Source: Sphingomonas sp. Root710 (GTDB lineage: Bacteria > Pseudomonadota > Alphaproteobacteria > Sphingomonadales > Sphingomonadaceae). From it: a stretch of DNA of 64,000 bases. The stretch's first letter is position 1, and each line of letters opens with the position of its first letter. Position numbers and translations under genes: made by a program. Below, piece by piece: positions 8,676 to 16,715 of the stretch. The stretch lies in the NCBI RefSeq assembly GCF_001429065.1, contig NZ_LMIB01000012.1:690506-754505 (forward strand), given 5' to 3'. The notes under the pieces are model-generated. The model was not told where the DNA came from. It ran no database searches and saw only the letters and a list, made by a program, of their open reading frames with translations.

Positions 8676-9557
8676 ATGAACAAATTTCTTCTGAGCGGCG
8701 CTGCGGCGCTGGCGATCATGACCGCTCCCGCTTCGGCCCAGCTCCTGGGCGGCGGTGGCGGCCTTGGTGGTGGTCTCGGCGGCATGGTCGGCGGGATCGG
8801 CGGCGGCCTGGGCGGTAGCCTCGGCGGCGCCGGCAATCTTGGCGGTGGCCTGGGCGACAGCGTGCGCGGCACGGTGAATGGCGCCGGCTCCGCAACCGGT
8901 TCGGCGCGCGCCGACCGCCGCAGCGGCAAGGTCTCGGGCAATGGCAGCGCGACCGGCAGCGTCGGCAGCGCGGTCAATGGCGTGACCGCTGGCGCGACCG
9001 GTTCGGCGAGCGGCAATGCCGATGCGCAACTGGTCGGCACCGATGCGGTGCGCGGCGCGGTCGGCGGTGCCGCCTCCACGGCGCGCGGCGCGGTGAACGG
9101 CGCAGCTTCGGCGGCGGGATCGGCAGCAGATCAGGCGGGTTCACTCGCCGGCAGCGCGTCGGGTTCAGCCTCGGGCAACGCCAATGGCGCCGCCTCGGGC
9201 GGTCTCGGCCAGCTGGCCCTCGCCGGCAGCAGCGCGGCGAATGCCGCGGGTAGTTTCGACGTGGCGCCCGGCATGATCGTCCAGGACGCGAGCGGGCGGG
9301 CGATCGGCACCGTTCAGAGCGTCCACTCCACCGCGCGCGGCACCATCGAATCGGTGGTGATGCAGGTCGGTGACGCCACCGCCACCCTACCCGCCGCCAA
9401 CTTCAACGGCTCGGGCAATGTCCTCGTCTCGGCGATGGGCAAAGGCGAGGTGAAGAAGACCGCCAAGTCGCAGGGCCAGGCAAACGGTCAGGCCCGGGGC
9501 CGCGCCTCGGGCGAGAAGCGCGCCGAAGCGCGGGCGGCCCGCCGCGACAGCAACTAA
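8676..9557 (+). CDS. Exported Gly/Ser/Ala-rich protein with PRC-barrel-like C-terminus
   Basis: 293 residues from the ATG at 8676, which has AAAGGA eight bases before it. A clear signal peptide (LLSGAAALAIMTAPASAQ) is followed by a Gly-rich stretch (residues ~25-65), an Ala/Gly/Ser-rich low-complexity middle with repeated NGAAS/GSASG units, and a folded-looking C-terminal part (DVAPGMIVQDASGRAIGTVQ) resembling a PRC-barrel/beta-barrel domain. The tail is Lys/Arg-rich. Function unknown; likely periplasmic or surface structural. The low-complexity part is coding repeat, not a DNA tandem array of fixed period. Confidence 0.8.
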   Translation: MNKFLLSGAAALAIMTAPASAQLLGGGGGLGGGLGGMVGGIGGGLGGSLGGAGNLGGGLGDSVRGTVNGAGSATGSARADRRSGKVSGNGSATGSVGSAVNGVTAGATGSASGNADAQLVGTDAVRGAVGGAASTARGAVNGAASAAGSAADQAGSLAGSASGSASGNANGAASGGLGQLALAGSSAANAAGSFDVAPGMIVQDASGRAIGTVQSVHSTARGTIESVVMQVGDATATLPAANFNGSGNVLVSAMGKGEVKKTAKSQGQANGQARGRASGEKRAEARAARRDSN

Positions 9558-9635
9558 CCGGTTCGGTGCGGCGCGTGCCCAACCGCCGCGCCGATACATC
9601 GGTCCCTGCTTCTGGCAGGGAAAAGGGGCCGGGGA

Positions 9636-9666
9636 GGCCGTGTCGTCTGGAGGCGGCACGGCCTTT
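9636..9666 (+). terminator. Possible rho-independent terminator
   Basis: GGCCGTG and CACGGCC arms (9636-9642 and 9657-9663) followed by TTTCC. It lies about 80 bases after the PRC-barrel-like gene and upstream of the next gene. A second small hairpin (CCCTGC/GCAGGG) lies at about 9603-9620. The T-tract is short. Confidence 0.4.
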
Positions 9667-9772
9667 CCTGTGGTCGGACCGTTGTGCGGTGCATGGCCGC
9701 CTTTTCCTCGCGTTGATCGATGTGCCGGTTTCCCGGATAAGAGCCGCATCCAGTTGATCAGCGAGGATCGTC

Positions 9773-10036
9773 ATGGGGGCTTTTTTCCATCTCCTGTTTA
9801 CCATCGGGGCGGTCGCCTTCCCCTTTGTCGCCATGGTGCTGATGTGGCGCCGGATGAAAAAGGTTCGCGAGAAGGCCTATCACGAGAGCGCCAGCCCGAA
9901 TCGGGCCGAGGCCTGGGAAGACGTTACCGAACGCGACAGGGGGCTGAACCTCGTCCGTCGCAATAAGCCCAGTGCGGAGTTGATCGAGATGGGCGACAAG
10001 GCCCGCCACGCCCGGTGGCCGCTGGACAATCCCTAA
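9773..10036 (+). CDS. Small single-pass membrane protein, function unknown
   Basis: 87 residues. One membrane helix at the N-terminus (FFHLLFTIGAVAFPFVAMVLMW), then a charged cytosolic tail (RRMKKVREKAYHES, WEDVTERDRGLNLVRR) ending in DKARHARWPLDNP. GAGGA precedes the ATG by about seven bases. It is convergent with the Smr gene and the stops overlap by four bases. No family recognised; length, composition and ribosome-binding site make it likely real. Confidence 0.65.
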   Translation: MGAFFHLLFTIGAVAFPFVAMVLMWRRMKKVREKAYHESASPNRAEAWEDVTERDRGLNLVRRNKPSAELIEMGDKARHARWPLDNP

Positions 10037-10602
10037 CCCCGATCGCGCCGCAGGATGATGTAGAGCGCGCCGTTGCCGCCATGGCGGGGGTGGGCGTTGC
10101 GGACGGCGGCGATGCGCGGGGCGTGGCGCGAGGATTCGAGCCAGGTGCCAATCGACGCGCGGATAAGCCCGCGCCGGGGGCGGCCGTCATCGCCCCGGTC
10201 ATTGTCACGCGGCGGCTTGCCGGTGATCAGCAAGATGACCCGCACCCCTTCGGCCAGCGCCTGATCGAGCGCGTTGTCGAGCAGCCGCCGGGCGCTGTCG
10301 AGCGTGTGGCCATGGAGATCGATCGTCCAGTCGACCTGGGTGACACCGCGCCGCAGCCGCCGGTCCCAGCCGCCGTCAAGGCTGTCGGCAAGCGGCTTCT
10401 GCTGTGCGAGCGGGGTCGCGGCGGGGACGCGCAGCGGCGGCACGCGGCCACGAATCTTGGGCGATGGTTGCGGGGAGGACGGCGCTACAGGGTCGGTTTC
10501 GGCTTCGACCGCCTTTGCCTTCCTCCGTGCGATCGGCCGGACCGTCGCGGTCACGCGCTGCCAGAGCGCGCTTTCCTCAGGATCGAGCCGCCGGCTGCCC
10601 AC
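10033..10602 (-). CDS. Smr-domain protein
   Basis: 189 residues. The N-terminal 80 residues are Pro/Arg-rich and linker-like; the C-terminal half is a Smr (small MutS-related) domain with the DLHGHTLDSA motif, LLITGKPP, and the HGGNGALYI motif. Smr domains are nucleases acting on branched or structured nucleic acids. The start is GTG at 10602, overlapping the 3' end of mltA by 26 bases, so it is the last gene of the timA-mltA-smr operon. Confidence 0.9.
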   Translation of the reverse strand: MGSRRLDPEESALWQRVTATVRPIARRKAKAVEAETDPVAPSSPQPSPKIRGRVPPLRVPAATPLAQQKPLADSLDGGWDRRLRRGVTQVDWTIDLHGHTLDSARRLLDNALDQALAEGVRVILLITGKPPRDNDRGDDGRPRRGLIRASIGTWLESSRHAPRIAAVRNAHPRHGGNGALYIILRRDRG

Positions 10603-11827
10603 CGGGTTCCGCCAGCCGCGCCGCCGAGATGCGCGGAATGAGCAACCAGGCGCGCCCGCGCCCGCTCATGCCCCCGGCGATGGTGCGCGCGTCGTCGCCA
10701 GCGCCCCAGAAGGTGTCGAAGCGATTCGATCCCTTGATCGCGCCGCCGGTGTCCTGCGCGACCCACAGACCGTTCGCTTCGGTCCGGTCGAGCTGGAGCA
10801 GCACCGGCGCGCCTAATGGCACGAAGGCGGGATCGGCGGCGACGGTGACACGGCCGGTGACGGCGACGTTCATCGCGCCGATCGGGCCGGGCCCGGTGAG
10901 TTCGCGGAAGAAGACGAAGCTCTTGTTCTCGCGCATGATCGCGTCGCCCTCGGCGGGGTTCGCGCGTAGCCAGGCCATTACCCCCTGCATCGATAGCTGA
11001 CCGGGACCGAGCAGCCCGCGGTCGCGCATCAGCTTGCCGATGCCGACATAGTCGCGGCCATTCTGCCCGTCATAGCCGATCCGCATCACCGAACCGTCAG
11101 GCAGGCGCAGCCGCCCGGAGCCCTGCACCTGGAGGAAGAAGAACTCGACCGGATCGGCGGCATAGCCGATCTCCAACTTCATGTTCTTGAGCGCGCCATC
11201 CTCGATCTGGCCGCGATCGGGATAGGGGATCAGCTTGCCGCCCTGGACCTTGCCGCGAATCTTCTTGCCCTTGAGATCAGGGTAGAAGTCGCCGAGATCG
11301 CCTTCGACCAGATCGGGCGGGCGCTTGTAGACCGGCACCTCATAACCGGGCGCGGGGGTGCGCGATCCGGCGATCTCGGGCTCATAATAGCCGGTGGCGT
11401 AAGCCTTGCCGTCGCCGACCTGGACCACCGCGAGCTGATTGGCGAAGAAATTGGCGGCATCGCTTTCGGGCCAGGCGGCGGCCTGGCTGCACGGCTGCGA
11501 CCAATCGCCCGCCTGGGTCAGCCCGCTCGTGTCGGTGCGGCGCTGCAGAGCGTTGCACGACAGGCGGAAGGCGGCGAGCGCGGCGCGAGCGCCATCGGGA
11601 TTGACCCCGAAGCTGGCGAAGCCTGGCCCGGGTAGGACGCCCGCCTGCGCTGCGGTGGTGGGCTTGGGCGCCGGTGGTGCCTCGACGACCGGCGGCGGCG
11701 CAGGCGGCGCCGGCTTAGGCGTATGATGGCGGGGGGCAGGATGGTCGGACGCGCCGGGTGTCGGGACCACGGCGCAGGCGGAGAGCATCGCCAGCCCGGC
11801 GAGCCCCGCGACGAGACGCGTGATCAC
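10577..11827 (-). CDS. mltA: Membrane-bound lytic murein transglycosylase A
   Basis: Cleaves peptidoglycan glycan strands to 1,6-anhydro-muropeptides; outer-membrane lipoprotein facing the periplasm. 416 residues: lipobox LSAC (Cys18), a Pro/Ala-rich linker (residues ~25-60), the MltA barrel domain (TGYYEPEIAGSRTPAPGYEV, VQGSGRLRLPDGSVMRIGYD region) and the C-terminal 3D domain with Asp residues in WVAQDTGGAIKG and DTFWGAGD. Its start overlaps the end of the Tim44-like gene by four bases, so it is translationally coupled. Confidence 0.96.
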   Translation of the reverse strand: MITRLVAGLAGLAMLSACAVVPTPGASDHPAPRHHTPKPAPPAPPPVVEAPPAPKPTTAAQAGVLPGPGFASFGVNPDGARAALAAFRLSCNALQRRTDTSGLTQAGDWSQPCSQAAAWPESDAANFFANQLAVVQVGDGKAYATGYYEPEIAGSRTPAPGYEVPVYKRPPDLVEGDLGDFYPDLKGKKIRGKVQGGKLIPYPDRGQIEDGALKNMKLEIGYAADPVEFFFLQVQGSGRLRLPDGSVMRIGYDGQNGRDYVGIGKLMRDRGLLGPGQLSMQGVMAWLRANPAEGDAIMRENKSFVFFRELTGPGPIGAMNVAVTGRVTVAADPAFVPLGAPVLLQLDRTEANGLWVAQDTGGAIKGSNRFDTFWGAGDDARTIAGGMSGRGRAWLLIPRISAARLAEPGGQPAARS

Positions 11828-12474
11828 GCGGCCTCGTCGGTTTCGACCAGGGTCCAGTTGGGATCGTCAGTGCGGACGTTGCGGCTGAACGTCCAGACGT
11901 CGTGCGTCGGCACCGCGTCGGTGAGCGACCCGGCGACGACATTGCCATCGGTGTCGCGGGTGACGGCGGCGATATCGGCGTCGAAGCGGACGGTGACGCT
12001 CGCGGTCTGGCCGCTGAGCTTCGCCTGTTCGATCACCGCATTCTCGATCGAGACGAGGCGGTTATCGAGCACCTGGCCGGCGGCCTTACGCTCCTCGATC
12101 GCGCCCGAGAAAGCCTCGTAGACGTCGTCGTCGGTCAGGCGGCGCAGGCCGTCCTGATCGCCGCGCCAATAGGCTTCGAGGATCATCCGGTAGGCCGACC
12201 GCGCGCCTTCGAGGAACTGGCCCGGGTCGAAACCGCCATCGGCGGCGGCGATGGCACGGACACCGGCCTCGGCGCGCGATTCGACCAGCGCGGCGCGCGT
12301 GGGGGCGGCGGGGGTCGATGCGTCGGGCAGCGAGCGGCCCGCCCCGATCGGCGCGGGCGCGGCTTCGGCGGGACGCGCGATCGTCTGTTCATGCCCGGTA
12401 CGACGGCCCAGCACGCTCCACAGCCGGAACGCGACGAAAAGGAACACCATCGCAAGAATGACAATCGTGGTCAC
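11824..12474 (-). CDS. Tim44-like (TimA) membrane-anchored protein
   Basis: 216 residues with a GTG start at 12474: TGGAGG lies five to six bases upstream, and the protein then begins VTTIVILAMVFLFVAFRLW, a single N-terminal membrane helix. A longer frame to 12516 exists but lacks a ribosome site. A Pro/Ala linker is followed by the Tim44 domain (from about residue 85: FDPGQFLEGARSAYRMILEA to the C-terminus). Bacterial TimA is thought to act in protein export or membrane-protein handling; the nearby divergent secB fits. First gene of timA-mltA-smr. Confidence 0.88.
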   Translation of the reverse strand: MTTIVILAMVFLFVAFRLWSVLGRRTGHEQTIARPAEAAPAPIGAGRSLPDASTPAAPTRAALVESRAEAGVRAIAAADGGFDPGQFLEGARSAYRMILEAYWRGDQDGLRRLTDDDVYEAFSGAIEERKAAGQVLDNRLVSIENAVIEQAKLSGQTASVTVRFDADIAAVTRDTDGNVVAGSLTDAVPTHDVWTFSRNVRTDDPNWTLVETDEAA

Positions 12475-12702
12475 CGGGCCTCCAAACACATGCCTAGACC
12501 GCCAACATAAGGGCAATGCGCCTGATATTCAAATGGCTGGCGGCGAAGCATGCCCGCCATCGCCCCAAAAAGATGCAATCGCCCCGCCGCGCAAGGCCGC
12601 CATTGCCCCGCTCCGCCCCGCCTGCTAGGCGCGTGGCCCATTGCCGGGAGCGGGCGGAACGCCCGATCGGCCCGGCCCCAACGGGATGATGGAACGAGAC
12701 AG

Positions 12703-13203
12703 ATGAGCGAAGAAACGGGCGCCGCCGAGACCTTGACCAACGGCGAGGACCATCTGCCCGAAGTGGCGATGATCGCCCAATATGTGAAGGACATGTCCTT
12801 CGAGAATCCCAGCGCGCCGGGCATCTACCAGGCCCCCGAGCAGCCGAAGATCGACGTCCAGTTCAACATCGGATCGCAGCAGGCGGGCGAGGATGTCTAT
12901 GAAGTCGCGCTGAAGATCGAGGTGAAGGCGACTCAGGGCGACATGACCGCCTATGCCGTCGAGCTGGTCTATGCCGGCCTGTTCGGCATCCGCAACGTGC
13001 CCGAAGAGCATCTGCCGCCCTTCCTGCTGGCCGAAGCACCGCGCCTGCTCTTCCCCTATGCCCGCCGCGTCGTGGCCGACGCGATTCGCGACGGCAACTT
13101 CCCGTCGCTGGTGCTCGAACCGATCGACTTCGGCGCGCTCTACCTGCAGCAGGCCGAGCAGCAGCAACAGCTGGCCGAGGCCCAGCCGGCGGGCGAAGCC
13201 TGA
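12703..13203 (+). CDS. secB: Protein-export chaperone SecB
   Basis: Cytosolic tetrameric chaperone that keeps preproteins unfolded and hands them to SecA. 166 residues from the ATG at 12703; a longer open frame starts at 12550 but its first 51 residues are unlike SecB. Family blocks are visible: YVKDMSFENP near residue 27, VALKIEVKA, ELVYAGLFGI and LLFPYARRVVADAIRDGNFP. A glutamine-rich tail follows. Divergent from the timA-mltA-smr operon, an arrangement usual in related alphaproteobacteria. Confidence 0.96.
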   Translation: MSEETGAAETLTNGEDHLPEVAMIAQYVKDMSFENPSAPGIYQAPEQPKIDVQFNIGSQQAGEDVYEVALKIEVKATQGDMTAYAVELVYAGLFGIRNVPEEHLPPFLLAEAPRLLFPYARRVVADAIRDGNFPSLVLEPIDFGALYLQQAEQQQQLAEAQPAGEA

Positions 13204-13226
13204 GGGCAAATGCCGCATCAACATTC

Positions 13227-13317
13227 GTCATTCCCGCGGAGGCGAGAATCCATAACCTCCGAACCGCAAGAGGTTCGAGCTTCAGAGAATATGGATCCCC
13301 GCCTGCGCGGGGATGAC
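13227..13317. repeat. 91-bp palindromic repeat, copy B (inverted relative to copy A)
   Basis: Same 91-base element as 5455-5545 in the opposite orientation, with about five differences; ends GTCATTCCCGCGGAGG and GCGCGGGGATGAC. It lies in the 143-base gap between secB and murJ. Having two near-identical copies with intact ends and a conserved non-palindromic centre argues for recent spread as a non-autonomous element. Confidence 0.85.
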
Positions 13318-13346
13318 GGTTGGTTGATAGATGACAGGCGACTGAT

Positions 13347-14924
13347 ATGTCCCTGATCCGCGCCAGCGCGACGATCGGCGGGCTGACGCTGGTCAGCCGC
13401 ATCCTGGGTTTCGTGCGCGACATGCTGATGGCGCGCTTCGTCGGCGCGGGCTTCGCGTCGGACGCCTTCCTGATCGCCTGGCGGCTGCCGAACCTGTTCC
13501 GCGCACTGTTCGCCGAGGGTGCTTTCTCGGCCGCCTTCGTGCCGATGTTCAACCGCACCGTCGCCGAAGCCGAGGCCGACAGGCCGGGCGAGGGCCTCGC
13601 CATCGCGCTGCGCTTCGCCGAGGACGTGCTGTCGGTGCTGCTGCCCGTCCTGATCGTCTTCACGCTGATCATGATGCTGGCGGCGGGCCCGATCGTCTGG
13701 GCGATGACCGGCGGCTTTCCCGATGGCGGCCCCGAGAAATTCGCGCTCGCGACCGAATATACGCGGATCACCTTTCCCTATCTGATGCTGATCTCGATCG
13801 TGTCGCTGCTGGGCGGAATCCTCAATTCGCTCAACCGCTTCTGGGTCAACGCCGCCGCCCCCGTCCTGCTCAACATATGCCTGATCGCCGGGCTGCTGTT
13901 CTTCCGCGGGCCTAGCGACGTCGATACCGCGCGGACCCAGGCGATCGCGGTTACGGTGTCGGGGGTGATGCAGCTCGCCTGGCTGGTCCTCGCCTGTTGG
14001 CAAGCGGGGGTGCGGCTGCGCGTCCGCCTGCCCCGGCTGAGCCCCGAGGTGAAGCGGCTGCTGGCGTTGATCGGCCCCGCCGCGATCGGCGCGGGCGCGG
14101 TCCAGTTCAACCTGCTGATCTCGACCACCCTCGCCGCCCGCTTCCTCCCCGAGGGATCGGTATCCTATCTCTATTATGCCGACCGGCTGAACCAGCTTCC
14201 GCTCGGGCTGATCGGCATCGGCGTCGGCACCGCGATGCTGCCCAGCCTGTCGCGCCAGCTGGGCGGTGGCGATGCGAAGGCCGCGCTCGACACGCAGAAC
14301 CGCGCGATCGAGCTCGTCCTGCTGCTCACCCTGCCCGCCACCGCCGCGCTGATGGTGTCCGCGACCCCGCTGATCCGCGGCCTGCTGCAGCACGGCGTGT
14401 TCACCGCCGAGGACACCATCGCCACCGCACGCGCGCTCGCCGCCTTCTCGCTCGGCCTGCCCGCCTATGTGCTGATCAAGGTGCTGACCCCGGGCTTTTA
14501 CGCGCGCTCGGACACCAGGACGCCGGTGCGGATCGCGATGCTGGCGATGCTGGTCAATCTCGGCCTCAATCTCGCGCTGATCTGGCAGCTCGCGCATATC
14601 GGGCTGGCGCTGTCGACCGCGGTCGCCGCCTGGGTGAATGCGGGCCTGCTATATCTGACGCTGCGCCGCCGCGACCATTTCGCAATCGATGACCGGCTGA
14701 AACGAACCGGCATCCGCTTGATCGCCGCGACGCTGGCGATGGCTGCGGTGCTGTTCTTGCTCAATCCGTGGATCGACCCCTGGGCGGGCCGTAGCCTGAT
14801 CGAACGCTGCGCCGCGCTATCGGCGATGATCGTCGCGGCGGCGGTCGTCTATTTCGGGCTGGTGTTCGGGCTGGGAGCCTATTCGGTGAGCGGCCTCAAG
14901 GCGCAGCTGCGGCGCAAACGCTGA
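13347..14924 (+). CDS. murJ: Lipid II flippase MurJ
   Basis: Flips lipid II across the inner membrane for peptidoglycan synthesis; MOP-superfamily integral membrane protein. 525 residues with about 14 hydrophobic helices. Family features: LVSRILGFVRDMLMARFVG near the start, RLPNLFRALFAEGAFSAAFVP around residue 50 (core LFAEGAFSAAFVP), and FYARSDTRTPVRIA around residue 385. Start at 13347 soon after repeat copy B. Convergent with the EF-hand gene; the stops are four bases apart. Confidence 0.97.
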   Translation: MSLIRASATIGGLTLVSRILGFVRDMLMARFVGAGFASDAFLIAWRLPNLFRALFAEGAFSAAFVPMFNRTVAEAEADRPGEGLAIALRFAEDVLSVLLPVLIVFTLIMMLAAGPIVWAMTGGFPDGGPEKFALATEYTRITFPYLMLISIVSLLGGILNSLNRFWVNAAAPVLLNICLIAGLLFFRGPSDVDTARTQAIAVTVSGVMQLAWLVLACWQAGVRLRVRLPRLSPEVKRLLALIGPAAIGAGAVQFNLLISTTLAARFLPEGSVSYLYYADRLNQLPLGLIGIGVGTAMLPSLSRQLGGGDAKAALDTQNRAIELVLLLTLPATAALMVSATPLIRGLLQHGVFTAEDTIATARALAAFSLGLPAYVLIKVLTPGFYARSDTRTPVRIAMLAMLVNLGLNLALIWQLAHIGLALSTAVAAWVNAGLLYLTLRRRDHFAIDDRLKRTGIRLIAATLAMAAVLFLLNPWIDPWAGRSLIERCAALSAMIVAAAVVYFGLVFGLGAYSVSGLKAQLRRKR

Positions 14925-14928
14925 CGGA

Positions 14929-15267
14929 TCAGGCGTCGCCGTCACCGAGGCTGACGAGAAGATCCTTGAGTTCGACCGGCGAGACGCGGCTATCGCGATT
15001 GGCATCGGCCTGAACGAACAGGGCTGCGCTGCGGAGGGAGCGGATGTCGCGATGCACCGCCATCCAGTCGGCGAAGGCAACCGCGTCGAGACCGGCCGCG
15101 CCGACGCCGCGGATGCGGACCTTCGCCTCACCGGCATAGGCGCGGGGGGCGGGCGAGAGTTCCTGCGCGGGAGCGCGGGTCGAGAGAGCCACCAGCGCCG
15201 CCGCGGCGGCGAACAGCAAAGCGGGCTTGAAAAGGCCCGGTCGGTTTGTGGTGTCATTCGTCGACAT
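14929..15267 (-). CDS. Membrane-anchored or secreted EF-hand protein
   Basis: 112 residues from the ATG at 15267 (MSTNDTTNRP), which places a hydrophobic export segment (ALLFAAAAALVALSTRAPA) 15 residues in; an upstream start at 15303 would lengthen the N-terminus. One EF-hand-like loop near the C-terminus, DANRDSRVSPVELKDLL, with a partial partner helix before it. Calcium binding is likely but weak with one loop. Tail-to-tail with murJ. Confidence 0.7.
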   Translation of the reverse strand: MSTNDTTNRPGLFKPALLFAAAAALVALSTRAPAQELSPAPRAYAGEAKVRIRGVGAAGLDAVAFADWMAVHRDIRSLRSAALFVQADANRDSRVSPVELKDLLVSLGDGDA

Positions 15268-15471
15268 CGGTCTGCTCCGTGTTGATGGAACATCTATGCG
15301 CACCCGCGGCGGCGCGCTCCAGTGACGAAGATCACCTTTCTAAGCCTTTGGTCTAAGGGCGGTACCGAGTTCAACATTGTTTACACCCGCCTTAACCATG
15401 TCCGGTAAACATCGGCGGCTTTTGGTCTGCCGCTTGACCTGCCCAGCCCCCCGCCGCAAAAGCCCGGCATC

Positions 15472-16467
15472 ATGACCCACAAGCGCACAGTCTCGGGCAT
15501 CCAGCCCACCGGCAACCTGCATCTCGGCAACTATCTCGGCGCGATCCGGCGATGGGTGCAGATGCAGGACGAGGGCGAGTGCCTGTTCTTCCTGGCCGAC
15601 CTGCACGCGATCACGGTGCATAACGACCCGGCCATGCTGTCCGCGAACATCCGCGAGATGGCGGCGGCGCTGGTCGCCTGCGGGGTCGATCCCGACAAGG
15701 CGGTGCTGTTCCGCCAGCGCGACGTGACCGCGCATGCCGAACTGTGCTGGCTGCTCAACGGCACCGCGCGGATCGGCTGGCTGAACCGGATGACCCAGTT
15801 CAAGGAGAAGTCTGGCAAGAATCGCGAGGGTGCGTCAATCGGCCTTTACGGCTATCCGGTGCTCCAGGCCGCTGACGTGCTGCTCTATCAGACCACCCAT
15901 GTGCCGGTGGGCGAGGACCAGAAGCAGCATCTGGAGCTGGCGCGCGACATCGCGACCAAGTTCAACACCGATTTCAACGTCGATGTGTTCACCCTGCCCG
16001 AGCCGGTGATTGGCGGCCCCGCCGCGCGGGTGATGTCGTTGCGCGACGGATCGGCGAAGATGTCCAAGTCCGACCCGTCGGACATGAGCCGCATCAACCT
16101 GACCGACGATGCCGACACGATCATGTCGAAGGTCCGCAAGGCGAAGACCGATCCCGAACCGCTGCCCGATACGGTGGAAGGGCTGGAAGGCCGCCCCGAG
16201 GCGCGCAATCTGGTCGGAATCTATGCCGCGATGACCGATGCGACCCCGGCCGAGGTGCTTGCTCAGTTCGGCGGCCAGGGCTTCGGCGCGTTCAAGCCCG
16301 CGCTGGGCGAATTGCTGGCGGCCAAGCTCGGCCCGATCGCGGAGCGGCTGAAGGCGCTCAAGGCGAACCCGGACGAACTCGACGCGATCCTGGCCAAGGG
16401 CGCGGAGAAGGCCCGCACCCTGGCCGCGCCGACGCTAGCGGCAGCGTATAAGGCGATGGGGCTGTAA
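15472..16467 (+). CDS. trpS: Tryptophanyl-tRNA synthetase
   Basis: Charges tRNA-Trp; cytosolic class I synthetase. 331 residues, the usual bacterial length. The HIGH-equivalent is in [14 protein letters not shown] (residues ~11-24), the KMSKS motif is exact in [11 protein letters not shown] (around residue 200), and the [15 protein letters not shown] block lies between. Monocistronic, with about 170 bases of upstream region and convergent with the topA cluster; the palindrome at 16479-16572 follows its stop. Confidence 0.97.
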   Translation: MTHKRTVSGIQPTGNLHLGNYLGAIRRWVQMQDEGECLFFLADLHAITVHNDPAMLSANIREMAAALVACGVDPDKAVLFRQRDVTAHAELCWLLNGTARIGWLNRMTQFKEKSGKNREGASIGLYGYPVLQAADVLLYQTTHVPVGEDQKQHLELARDIATKFNTDFNVDVFTLPEPVIGGPAARVMSLRDGSAKMSKSDPSDMSRINLTDDADTIMSKVRKAKTDPEPLPDTVEGLEGRPEARNLVGIYAAMTDATPAEVLAQFGGQGFGAFKPALGELLAAKLGPIAERLKALKANPDELDAILAKGAEKARTLAAPTLAAAYKAMGL

Positions 16468-16478
16468 CATCTTATGTC

Positions 16479-16572
16479 GTCACTCCAGCGAAAGCTGGAG
16501 TCCATGTCTGCTTTCACATCAAACGCCATCTGCCTGAAGAGAGACATGGACCCCAGCCTTCGCTGGGGTGAC
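16479..16572. repeat. 94-bp palindrome between trpS and the topA cluster
   Basis: The 31-base left arm (16479-16509, GTCACTCCAGCGAAAGCTGG...) and the right arm (16542-16572, ...TTCGCTGGGGTGAC) are inverted repeats with three mismatches; about 32 unrelated bases lie between. It separates convergent genes and would terminate both; it also follows the GTCAyyCC-terminus rule of the palindromes at 5.5, 8.5, 13.2 and 36.4 kb. Confidence 0.8.
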
Positions 16573-16574
16573 GG

Positions 16575-16715
16575 TTATTTCTTGGCTTTTGCTCTGGCTG
16601 CCGCTCGAACGTCTTCCATCGTTCCATCGTAGAAGCCGCTGGAACACGCCTCGTCGGTCAGCCGCTGCATGGCCGCTATTTTGTCCATCCGCTGCTGATC
16701 ATGTGAGCGGGGCAT
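16575..16715 (-). CDS. 46-residue basic protein directly after topA
   Basis: Small open frame starting ATG at 16715, immediately after the topA TAG stop with no base between, and ending at 16575 by the palindrome. The product begins MPRSHDQQRMDKIAAMQRLT, continues with DEACSSGFYDGTMEDV and ends in an Ala/Lys/Arg tail (RAAARAKAKK). The stop-start junction implies translation by reinitiation or coupling. No known family recognised. The non-random composition and tight packing favour a real gene. The tail resembles the Lys/Ala-rich end of TopA, but this is probably compositional. Confidence 0.55.
   Translation of the reverse strand: MPRSHDQQRMDKIAAMQRLTDEACSSGFYDGTMEDVRAAARAKAKK

Noticed and set aside
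8760-9200. CRISPR or tandem DNA repeat in the Gly/Ser-rich gene
   Set aside because: Repetition is at amino-acid level with irregular spacing; no fixed repeat and spacer length.
12550-12702. 51 extra codons upstream of secB
   Set aside because: Not SecB-like, Pro/Arg-rich, and the normal SecB N-terminus begins exactly at the ATG at 12703.
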